A program made the position numbers and the translations under genes. From contig JAYVIV010000162.1 in the NCBI GenBank assembly GCA_043769985.1, positions 1-27,258 of the forward strand: a stretch of 27,258 bases of DNA, written 5' to 3'. Numbering within the stretch: position 1 is the first letter of the stretch; each line of letters opens with the position of its first letter. Shown piece by piece: positions 16,976 through 23,919 of this stretch. The stretch comes from Arcicella sp043769985 (GTDB lineage: Bacteria > Bacteroidota > Bacteroidia > Cytophagales > Spirosomataceae). The notes below the pieces were generated by a model. That model did no database searches and was not told the DNA's origin. It saw nothing but the letters and a program-made list of their open reading frames with translations.

Positions 16976-18148
16976 CTACAATTTTACTTCTAAATTCACC
17001 GCAAAAATATTCTCTGATGAACTCGTACTAAGTTGATAAGCCGTTGGATAATACAAATCTAATCGGCGTTTGGTATTATCTAATCCCGTGCCTGTACCGA
17101 CCTCTAATTTATCATCGGTTTTGATAATGCTATTCTTGCAAACAAAGCTAAGTTGTTGATTTTCAATACGAAAACTCATTTCTATAAAACATTCCTCTGT
17201 TGTACTGATGCCATATTTAAAGGCATTTTCGAGGTATGGAATCACTAAAAGTGGAGCAATCATCGTAGGGTTTTCATCCCAAAATATTTCGGTAACAATC
17301 CTGATATTTGGGCGATTGGGAATTCGCATTTTGTTTAATTCTATGTAATCATTCAAAAATCGAATCTCTTTTTCCACGTCAATTCTTTCGTTTTTTGTGC
17401 CTTCCACCACGTGCCGCATGATGCTTGACAGTTGCAAAATTCCCTCCGAAGTTTTGGGACTATCCTCCACAATGGCAGAACCGTAAAGATTATTCAAGAC
17501 ATTAAACAAAAAATGAGGATTGATTTGTGCCTTCAAAGCTATTAGTTCCGCTTGGGATTTTTGGGCGATTAATTGGGTTTGGATTTTGGTGTTGGTAATA
17601 AAGTTTTTTACGAAACCGTAAGTAATAATTAGTAAAAAAGATAGTGCTGTTGAAAGCGAAGCATAATCTTTACGATAATCCTTAATAAATTCTTGAACAG
17701 AATCCTTTGCAGTAATACTTTTAAAATCTGAAAATTTATCTACAAAAGCATTATTTTTATTAAACAACCAATAAAAAGATTCCCACCATAAATTATAAAA
17801 AACGAGAAACCAGACGATAAAAGCTATTACATAAACTGTATCACCTTTTTGAAGAATAAATCTAAAAAAAATATTATAGAATATTTCTCCTACTAAATAG
17901 AGGGCATAACCGAAAATTAATAATACAATGAGGAAAATAGAAAAATAACCTACCTTATAAAATGAAGACCGATTTCTACGAGAACTACCATCATAAATGC
18001 CTTTTGTAAAATCAATAATAGACTCCCCTCTTTCCACTAAAATAAATGCCAGTATTCCTGTAATTAATAATATCCACCCATAATTTTTATCAAAGAAAAT
18101 TTTAACTTTTTGTTGCCAAGTAGGCGTGTTCAATATTATATTTTTCAT
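16976..18148 (-). CDS. LytS-type membrane sensor histidine kinase
   Basis: A 390-residue kinase of the His_kinase (PF06580) group. Four hydrophobic segments (about 26-39, 67-88, 105-125, 167-182) anchor it in the inner membrane. The phospho-acceptor His212 lies in AQINPHFLFNVLNNLYG, followed by an ATPase domain with PYLENAFKYG (304-313) and GTGTGLDNTKRRLDLYY near the C-terminus. It has no extracellular sensor domain, so the signal probably acts in or near the membrane. The start at 18148 is one base after the stop of the upstream CPBP protease gene, indicating tight cotranscription. The regulator follows downstream beyond a palindromic repeat. Confidence 0.94.
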   Translation of the reverse strand: MKNIILNTPTWQQKVKIFFDKNYGWILLITGILAFILVERGESIIDFTKGIYDGSSRRNRSSFYKVGYFSIFLIVLLIFGYALYLVGEIFYNIFFRFILQKGDTVYVIAFIVWFLVFYNLWWESFYWLFNKNNAFVDKFSDFKSITAKDSVQEFIKDYRKDYASLSTALSFLLIITYGFVKNFITNTKIQTQLIAQKSQAELIALKAQINPHFLFNVLNNLYGSAIVEDSPKTSEGILQLSSIMRHVVEGTKNERIDVEKEIRFLNDYIELNKMRIPNRPNIRIVTEIFWDENPTMIAPLLVIPYLENAFKYGISTTEECFIEMSFRIENQQLSFVCKNSIIKTDDKLEVGTGTGLDNTKRRLDLYYPTAYQLSTSSSENIFAVNLEVKL

Positions 18149-18149
18149 T

Positions 18150-18896
18150 TTAAAAGAATTTAGCGATTAGTTCAACAAATAAAGTAATTGTAGCAAAGAA
18201 ATTCCAAACAAAATGTAGTCCCATACTATAAATAAGCCCGAATTTCATTCTCACAAATCCTAAAACATAACCTGAAACAAATTGGCTACTTACCAACGGA
18301 ATTGCTAAGAAATAGTTGCTAATATTTGAATAATTCGAGAGGTGAATTAATCCAAAAGTAATAGCAAAAACATGAAAAAGAAAAGGAAAACCACGAATCC
18401 ATAGTTTTTCGAGTTGAGCGTCAAAGGGTTTCATGGCAAATCTAATGATTGGAATTGACAGTAACGAGAGTCCAATTGACAAAGGGAGATTGCTTTGCGG
18501 AACAGTATGTTTGACAATCCAGTAAATAGGAATCCAAATCAAGCACGCAAGGATGGTTTTGCTGTATCTGAGTCCATATCTGAAAATAATTTCTTCCATG
18601 ATTGGGGCAATTATTACAATGGATAAATAAGTTGTCCAAGTATCAGGTAAATCATTGTATGATGCTCCTGTTAGGCGTTTTGTGTAAATGAGAATTGGCA
18701 AAATGATAATCAAAAGTAATGCTTTGAATTTGAGTAGTTGTTTGATAAAAGAAATTTTTTCGTTCAATATCATCGTAGCACCTTGATTCATGTAGCTTGG
18801 GTTTTTAACAAAATCTAAGAATTCTTTTACACAAGTTTTAAAGTCGATTTTTGGGGTAGTCCAAGTGGCGTTTTCGGAGGTAAGCATTAGTTCCAT
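18150..18896 (-). CDS. CPBP-family intramembrane metalloprotease
   Basis: A multi-pass membrane protein of the CPBP (CAAX protease and bacteriocin-processing, Abi) family. From the chosen start it is 248 residues, with motifs EEIIFR (Glu101, Glu102, Arg106), FGLIHLSNY (His185) and HFVWNF (His228), matching the three conserved catalytic or metal-binding motifs. Hydrophobic segments surround each. The frame stays open upstream to 19058, but that extension is low-complexity, overlaps the promoter of the divergent gene and has no CPBP similarity, so the ATG at 18896 is preferred. It is one base upstream of the LytS-type kinase, so the protease may process or modulate that sensor or its target (inference). 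Confidence 0.85.
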   Translation of the reverse strand: MELMLTSENATWTTPKIDFKTCVKEFLDFVKNPSYMNQGATMILNEKISFIKQLLKFKALLLIIILPILIYTKRLTGASYNDLPDTWTTYLSIVIIAPIMEEIIFRYGLRYSKTILACLIWIPIYWIVKHTVPQSNLPLSIGLSLLSIPIIRFAMKPFDAQLEKLWIRGFPFLFHVFAITFGLIHLSNYSNISNYFLAIPLVSSQFVSGYVLGFVRMKFGLIYSMGLHFVWNFFATITLFVELIAKFF

Positions 18897-19014
18897 GTCT
18901 GTAAGTGTTGGTTTTGAATTGTTTGATGATTCAAAGTTGCATGGAAGTTTTTGGGGATAAAAAAGGATGTGATGATATGGGTGGAATTTGGGATAAAGTT
19001 GGGGTTTGGTGGGA

Positions 19015-19046
19015 TTTGATACTCTAACATATTCTACATAGTTTTG
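19015..19046 (+). promoter_or_regulatory. Bacteroidota-type promoter of the EEP nuclease unit
   Basis: TTTG (19015-19018), a 20-bp spacer and TAGTTTTG (19039-19046) match both promoter elements. The transcript would start near 19053, downstream of a possible TTG codon at 19044, so the ATG at 19074 is the likely start. Confidence 0.6.
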
Positions 19047-19073
19047 CAAGAAAAACAATTATTCCACTATCAA

Positions 19074-19898
19074 ATGCAATCATTAAATTTTTTGTTCTGG
19101 AACACCAATCGAAAATCCCTTATCAAAGAAATAGCCAATATTGCTAAACACAACAGTATTGACGTTATTTTACTTGCAGAACATAATTTGAATGATGTTG
19201 AATTGCTTGTGGAATTGAATTCTGAGAATGCTGATTATGAAATTCCAAATCCTATTTTTAAGAATAATAGAATTAAAATTATCACAAAATTTAGTGCTGA
19301 TTTAGTTAGTCCAGTTGCCGATGAAAAGGCAAACAGATACACTTCTTTTAAAATAAGGGTTAATAATTCAGAAGAAATATTGGTATTTGGAATTCATCTT
19401 CCAGATAATAGAAATAATACAAGGGAGAGTATTAATGCTTGTGCAGGTGAAGTAGCGAGGGCAATTATAGACGTTGAAAAGGAGAAAAAATTAAACAAGA
19501 CAATTGTTGTAGGTGATTTCAACTTAAATCCTTACGATGATGGAATGGTAAATGCGTCAAGTTTTCATGCCATTATGGATAGTAAAATCGTAAAAAATGT
19601 TTCGAGAACCGTACTAAATAAAGAGTATAACTATTTTTACAATCCAATGTGGAGTTTACATGGAGACATTGGAAATAATGTAGCTGGAAGTTACTACTAT
19701 AAAGGAGGTTTTATAAGTACTCATTGGAATGTTTTTGACCAAGTGTTGCTTAGACCATCTTTAATTGATAATTTTGACAAAGACAGTTTGAAATTTATTG
19801 TTTTTGATGGCGTTAAAAGCCTTTTAAAAAAAAGCGGTTTGCCAAACGAGAAAATTTCAGATCATTTACCATTAACGTTCACCTTAAATTTCTCTTAA
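19074..19898 (+). CDS. Endonuclease/exonuclease/phosphatase (EEP, DNase I-like) superfamily protein
   Basis: A 274-residue cytoplasmic metal-dependent phosphodiesterase. All EEP motifs are present in order: FWNTN with Asn10, LLAEHN with Glu36 (metal ligand), GIHLPDNR with His108, VVGDFNLNPYD with Asp148 and Asn150, WNVFDQVLLRP with Asp222, and ISDHLPL with Asp263-His264. Members cleave DNA, RNA or phosphoinositides; the substrate is not readable. It has no signal peptide, so it acts inside the cell, unlike many exported bacterial relatives. An upstream TTG at 19044 would add ten residues but lies inside the promoter. The next gene starts one base after its stop, forming a two-gene unit with its own promoter and terminator. 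Confidence 0.85.
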   Translation: MQSLNFLFWNTNRKSLIKEIANIAKHNSIDVILLAEHNLNDVELLVELNSENADYEIPNPIFKNNRIKIITKFSADLVSPVADEKANRYTSFKIRVNNSEEILVFGIHLPDNRNNTRESINACAGEVARAIIDVEKEKKLNKTIVVGDFNLNPYDDGMVNASSFHAIMDSKIVKNVSRTVLNKEYNYFYNPMWSLHGDIGNNVAGSYYYKGGFISTHWNVFDQVLLRPSLIDNFDKDSLKFIVFDGVKSLLKKSGLPNEKISDHLPLTFTLNFS

Positions 19899-19899
19899 A

Positions 19900-20295
19900 A
19901 TGACAATTAAAACAGAAAATCTTTGGCCCGACTTTTCATTTGAAGAAACAGTAAGAAGTCCTAAAAATATATTAGAAGAACAAGCCCAGTTCTTAGTAAA
20001 AGGGACTAAAAATGTTTTGAACGCAAATGTAAGAACTGAAACATTTGATGATGGTAAGATTAGAATCATATTTCAGCTTATTGCTCCAAAACTTGATGGT
20101 TATAAATATACACTTTTTACTGTTACTCAAAAAAGTATACATCCTTTTCCCTGTAAATTTGATGGAGAAAAAAGTTTTTCAATTAAAAATAAAGAAGATC
20201 TCGTTGAAAAATTGAAATTAATATTTAATAGTAAAGAAACGAAAGAAATCATTAATATCTTAATTTCTCAGAGTGTAGATAACACGAAGAAATAA
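19900..20295 (+). CDS. Unknown 131-aa protein cotranscribed with EEP nuclease
   Basis: I do not recognise this family. The protein is 131 residues, cytoplasmic and charged, without membrane segments. Residues 1-45 look helical (FEETVRSPKNILEEQAQFLVKGT), 48-95 look like beta strands (VLNANVRTETFDDGKIRIIFQLIAP, YKYTLFTVTQ), and 96-131 end in a helix (KEDLVEKLKLIFNSKETKEIINILIS). The ATG is one base after the EEP gene stop, implying translational coupling and a shared role. It could be a partner, regulator or inhibitor of the nuclease, which is inference. A bidirectional terminator follows 49 bp downstream. Confidence 0.75.
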   Translation: MTIKTENLWPDFSFEETVRSPKNILEEQAQFLVKGTKNVLNANVRTETFDDGKIRIIFQLIAPKLDGYKYTLFTVTQKSIHPFPCKFDGEKSFSIKNKEDLVEKLKLIFNSKETKEIINILISQSVDNTKK

Positions 20296-20343
20296 CACCG
20301 TTCTTTCGTATAATAAAATTGTTATACAAGGTATTTTAAATTA

Positions 20344-20377
20344 AAAACCCTCTCAAAATTCAATTTGAGAGGGTTTT
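20344..20377. terminator. Bidirectional Rho-independent terminator
   Basis: The stem 20344-20357 (AAAACCCTCTCAAA) pairs perfectly with 20364-20377 (TTTGAGAGGGTTTT) around a 6-nt loop, with T-rich and A-rich sides on each strand. It separates the convergent unknown gene and acetyl-CoA synthetase and can serve both. Confidence 0.85.
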
Positions 20378-20394
20378 ACTTTAATATCCATCCC

Positions 20395-22290
20395 CTACAA
20401 AGCCCCACCAATAATCTCCTCCACCACATTCGGGTCGAGTAAAGTTGAAGTGTCGCCAATATTTGAAGTTTCTCCTTCAGCTACTTTTCTCAAAATTCTA
20501 CGCATAATTTTGCCCGAACGAGTTTTTGGTAAACCACTTACAAACTGAATTTTATCGGGTTTGGCAATTGGTCCAATTAAACGAGTTACCGTTACGAGAA
20601 TGTCTTTGCGAATTAAATCTTGGTCTTCCATTTGCTTATCACAAATCACGTAGGCATAAATTCCTTGTCCCTTGATATCGTGCGGATAACCCACCACGGC
20701 AGATTCAATCACGCCCAAGTGCATATTAATAGCGTTTTCAACCTCAGCCGTACCAATTCTATGTCCCGAAACGTTCATTACATCATCAACTCTACCCGTG
20801 ATTCTGTAATAACCATCTTCGTCACGCATACAACCGTCACCCGTGAAATACAGATTTTTGTAGGTTGAAAAATACGTTTGAATACAACGCTCGTGGTCGC
20901 CGTAAGTAGTACGAATAATACCTGGCCAAGGGAATTTAATGCACAAATTACCTGATACACCATTACCCAAAATCTCATTGCCCGCTTCGTCCACTAACAT
21001 CGGTTGAACGCCTGGCAATGGCAAAGTTGCGTAGGCTGGTTTTGTCTTGGTAACACCCGCAATTGGCGAAATCATAATACCGCCCGTTTCGGTTTGCCAC
21101 CATGTATCCACAATCGGACATTTGCCTTTTCCGATATTTTCATCATACCAATGCCATGCCTCTTCGTTGATGGGTTCACCAACCGAACCAAGCACTTTTA
21201 ATGAGCTAAGATCTTTATTATCAACGAATTGATTACCAAAACTCATCAACGAACGGATGGCGGTTGGTGCCGTATAAAGTATGTCAACTTTGTGTTTATC
21301 AATTACATCCCAGAAACGACCTGCGTCGGGATAGGTCGGAATTCCTTCAAAAATCAAGGTGGTTGCTCCTTGACAAAGCGGTCCGTAAACGATGTATGAA
21401 TGTCCCGTTATCCAACCAATATCTGCCGTACAAAAATGCACTTGTTCGGGTTGGTATTGGAATACATTGGCAAAGGTATAAGTGGCATAAACCATGTAGC
21501 CCCCGCAAGTATGCACAACGCCTTTGGGCTTACCCGTTGAGCCAGAAGTGTAAAGAATAAAAAGCATATCCTCCGCATCCATTTCTTCGGCTGGACAGTC
21601 GGAAGAGACCGTTTTTACTTCATTTTCCCACCATACATCACGACCTTTAATCATCGAAACTGGTGTGCGAGTACGAGTGGAAACGATCACTTTTTGCACC
21701 GATGGACACTGAATCAAGGCATCATCCACGGTTGATTTCAAAGCAATTTCTTTATTTCCTCTAAAAGAACCATCGGAGGTAATGACGATATTACATTGCG
21801 CATCGTTGATACGGTCTGCAATAGATTGAGCCGAGAAACCACCAAAAACTACTGAGTGAATCGCCCCGATTCTGGCACAAGCCAACACGGCAATTGCCAA
21901 CTCTGGAATCATGGGCATATAGATACAAATTCTATCCCCTTTTTTGGCTCCGTGCTTTTTCAAGACGTTGGCAAATTGACACACTTTTTGATGTAACATC
22001 TTGTATGTCAACGTGATAGATTCTTCTTCGGGGTCGTTAGGTTCCCAAATAATAGCGGCTTGGTCACCACGAGTTGCGAGGTGACGGTCGAGGGCATTTT
22101 CGGTAATATTCATTTTACCACCGACAAACCACTTCGTATTTGCCGTAGCGAAGTCCCATTCAAGGGTTTTTTTCCAAGGTTTACGCCATTGAAAATTCTG
22201 AGCGACCTCCGCCCAAAATCCTTCGGGGTCGGTGATTGATTGATTATATACTTCTTGGTATTGGGCGAAGGAGGATATTTGTTGGATCAT
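20395..22290 (-). CDS. acs: Acetyl-CoA synthetase
   Basis: A 631-residue cytoplasmic AMP-forming ligase making acetyl-CoA from acetate, ATP and CoA. Motifs: YTSGSTGKPKG (247-257, P-loop), ADIGWITGHSY (acyl pocket, Thr295), DTWWQTETGG (395-404, pocket tryptophan limiting chain length), GRVDDVMNVSGHRIGTAEVE (hinge and CoA site), and PKTRSGKIMRR with Lys594, the catalytic lysine acetylated in this family. The pocket residues match true acetate enzymes. Length is slightly short of the 650 of E. coli Acs. The 92 bp upstream hold a perfect 25-bp hairpin next to the stop of the HEPN-like gene, so it is probably transcribed separately. Confidence 0.94.
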   Translation of the reverse strand: MIQQISSFAQYQEVYNQSITDPEGFWAEVAQNFQWRKPWKKTLEWDFATANTKWFVGGKMNITENALDRHLATRGDQAAIIWEPNDPEEESITLTYKMLHQKVCQFANVLKKHGAKKGDRICIYMPMIPELAIAVLACARIGAIHSVVFGGFSAQSIADRINDAQCNIVITSDGSFRGNKEIALKSTVDDALIQCPSVQKVIVSTRTRTPVSMIKGRDVWWENEVKTVSSDCPAEEMDAEDMLFILYTSGSTGKPKGVVHTCGGYMVYATYTFANVFQYQPEQVHFCTADIGWITGHSYIVYGPLCQGATTLIFEGIPTYPDAGRFWDVIDKHKVDILYTAPTAIRSLMSFGNQFVDNKDLSSLKVLGSVGEPINEEAWHWYDENIGKGKCPIVDTWWQTETGGIMISPIAGVTKTKPAYATLPLPGVQPMLVDEAGNEILGNGVSGNLCIKFPWPGIIRTTYGDHERCIQTYFSTYKNLYFTGDGCMRDEDGYYRITGRVDDVMNVSGHRIGTAEVENAINMHLGVIESAVVGYPHDIKGQGIYAYVICDKQMEDQDLIRKDILVTVTRLIGPIAKPDKIQFVSGLPKTRSGKIMRRILRKVAEGETSNIGDTSTLLDPNVVEEIIGGAL

Positions 22291-22332
22291 TTTTTTGTTT
22301 TGTTGGTTTTTGATGGTCTATGAGACCCAGAT

Positions 22333-22385
22333 TAAATCAACCACGCTCTTTCGGATTCGCAATCCGAAAGAGCGTGGTTGATTTA
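22333..22385. repeat. Perfect 25-bp hairpin overlapping a stop codon (family G)
   Basis: The arms 22333-22357 and 22361-22385 pair perfectly over 25 bp around the 3-nt loop CGC (core CCACGCTCTTTCGGATT). The right arm ends exactly on the TAA (22385-22383) of the HEPN-like gene read on the minus strand. No poly-T tract follows on the minus strand, so it is not a classic terminator, but the hairpin would cap the 3' end of that transcript. No second copy was seen in the window. Confidence 0.92.
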
Positions 22386-23222
22386 GATAAATTGTATATT
22401 GTTAGTTACATTTTGAATAAGTTGAAATCGAGATTTTAAAAAATCTTGATTTAATTCTGTCATATAATATTCACTTTTGTTGTCATATAATCCTTCAATA
22501 ATTTCGTTGATTTTATTTGAATAATCATTGAAAGTATTATTTTCTTTTTGGTAACAATCTAAGATAATCTGCAATAATTTTATACCCTCAATACACTGTG
22601 GCAATACTGGAAAATAATCATGAAATAAATTCCAGTCTTTTTCAAAATGTTTCTTTGGAAAATAGCTTTTTTCATTAATAAAAGTTTTTTTATCAAAAAA
22701 AGCCTCTTTATTCCCTTTTCCATCTGTTCTAATTGCATATATCGGATAGTATTCATGCTCAGAATAATTACGAAGTTTGGAAAAAAATCTATATGAAAAA
22801 TTATCATCAAATAATCTGTGTGAGATTTTTGTTAATTCTTCGACCTCATTTGAATTTTTCCCAAAATTACGTTTATAAAATTTATCTGTAAATTCTATAA
22901 AAATTTTCCAAGAATTTAGAAAATTTAGAAATAATCTATTTATTTGCACAAAGGCTAACTTTCGACTTTGTTCAGAATCTTCATTATCACTTGCCGATAA
23001 AAAATTATTAAAATCTTTAAAATTTAAAATTACTTCATTGATTTTATTTTCTAAGTAATCATATTTTGCTCTTTTATCCATTAAATCAAATATGATTGTC
23101 GCTTCTTCGTGACTTAATTTTCTTAATAACTCAATAGAACATATGTTTTTATTTAGGATACTAAGAGCATATTCTTTTGAATTATCAAATTTCAAAGTTT
23201 CATAAGGCTGTATTTTGTTCAT
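22383..23222 (-). CDS. HEPN-like helical protein, candidate RNase or RNA-binding accessory protein
   Basis: A 279-residue, helix-rich, cytoplasmic protein with very AT-rich codon use compared with its neighbours. The motif LRNYSEHEYYPI gives Arg151-Asn152-x3-His156, matching the Rx4-6H signature with a polar second residue that marks HEPN ribonuclease domains. The preceding helices (INRLFLNFLNSWKIFIEF, then FSYRFFSKLRN) have the order expected of such a fold. HEPN proteins are common in abortive-infection, toxin and CRISPR-linked systems. The start at 23222 is preferred; the open frame reaches 23270, but the extra 16 residues fall in a hairpin-rich leader. The gene sits between two acyl-CoA synthetases, with a perfect palindrome on its stop. 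HEPN assignment is by motif only. Confidence 0.6.
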   Translation of the reverse strand: MNKIQPYETLKFDNSKEYALSILNKNICSIELLRKLSHEEATIIFDLMDKRAKYDYLENKINEVILNFKDFNNFLSASDNEDSEQSRKLAFVQINRLFLNFLNSWKIFIEFTDKFYKRNFGKNSNEVEELTKISHRLFDDNFSYRFFSKLRNYSEHEYYPIYAIRTDGKGNKEAFFDKKTFINEKSYFPKKHFEKDWNLFHDYFPVLPQCIEGIKLLQIILDCYQKENNTFNDYSNKINEIIEGLYDNKSEYYMTELNQDFLKSRFQLIQNVTNNIQFI

Positions 23223-23269
23223 ATATTTTCTTTGATTTGCTTTTGTCGGTGTTCCAAGTTCGCACGCCA

Positions 23270-23293
23270 TCGTTGTGTGTTTTACACCAACGA
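23270..23293. repeat. Short hairpin in the leader of the HEPN-like gene
   Basis: TCGTTG...CAACGA arms (23270-23275 and 23288-23293) extend by GTGT/ACAC across a one-base bulge around a short T loop. On the minus strand it lies about 50 bp before the HEPN-like ATG, in an otherwise gene-free stretch of 157 bp. Confidence 0.5.
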
Positions 23294-23379
23294 CACTTGC
23301 GAAAGCAATCGAACTGATATATTTTACTTATAATTTCCTGACAATTAAACACTAACACTGTTCGTCCGAAAATATCTCA

Positions 23380-23607
23380 TCATGCCAAATTTTCAAAATT
23401 ATGCTTGTAAGAATCCCAAGCTAAATGACGTGCTGCTTGCCATTGAGGGTCGTTGAGAAGTGAAATAGTAGAAAGTTCATCAGCGGCTTCTGTAAGTGAT
23501 TGTTTTCTTTTGTATTGAAATAACCACTCTTTAACGAGCTTTTCAATTTGCTCAGTTCCAATACTTTCCACTAATGAATCTTCGAGTTTTAGCGTTATTT
23601 GTGTCAT
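23380..23607 (-). CDS. Small antitoxin-like protein without an adjacent recognised toxin
   Basis: A 75-residue protein. The opening MTQITLKLEDSLVESIG looks like the beta-strand plus helix of small antitoxins. The C-terminal part, LLNDPQWQAARHLAWDSYK, resembles tails of VapB-type antitoxins that are normally followed directly by a PIN-domain VapC toxin (family recollection). No PIN or other toxin frame follows; the 157 bp downstream are non-coding and then comes the HEPN-like gene on the same strand. It could be an orphan antitoxin or the partner of the HEPN-like protein. The ATG at 23607 is the only sensible start. Confidence 0.6.
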   Translation of the reverse strand: MTQITLKLEDSLVESIGTEQIEKLVKEWLFQYKRKQSLTEAADELSTISLLNDPQWQAARHLAWDSYKHNFENLA

Positions 23608-23919
23608 AGTCTTTTTTTACAAATTTACCTTATTTAGCTATTGTTGGTTTTCAAATCTACAAAAAGTGCATAATATATAAACACCCTCAATCATAATCCA
23701 ATCAATTTTCTTCAAGAATAAAACGCATTTCCAAACCCTTTGATATTTGAACAAAATAAACAAGCTTTGATGTATTTTTAAAATAATAAGAATATGAGAG
23801 CGAATAAATTTTCTCAATATCCTCCAAATTCCTCTTGTAAAATTACCACCTAAAACACCCCAATCTATCCTTATTCAAAAGTATTCCGCTAAAATTATAT
23901 ACCCATTTACGCTAAATTA
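23608..23919. other. Gene-poor AT-rich intergenic stretch
   Basis: These 312 bp hold no gene I can support. CAAATCTA at 23652-23659 reads TAGATTTG on the minus strand, a possible -7 element for the antitoxin-like gene. A 47-codon frame without ATG start runs on the minus strand from about 23845 to the stop at 23702 (EDIEKIYSLSYSYYFK, then KGLEMRFILEEN); it may be a remnant but has no family I recognise. Confidence 0.5.

Noticed and set aside
16680..17036. 118-codon plus-strand frame
   Set aside because: It runs antisense through the regulator start, the family B repeat and the kinase end; it is an artefact of the repeat.
18897..19058. 54-residue N-terminal extension of the CPBP protease
   Set aside because: It overlaps the promoter of the divergent EEP gene and has no membrane or family features.
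23270..23365. Possible integron attC site before the HEPN-like gene
   Set aside because: A hairpin and AAC/GTT-like motifs are present, but a proper pair of core sites could not be placed and no integrase is in the window.
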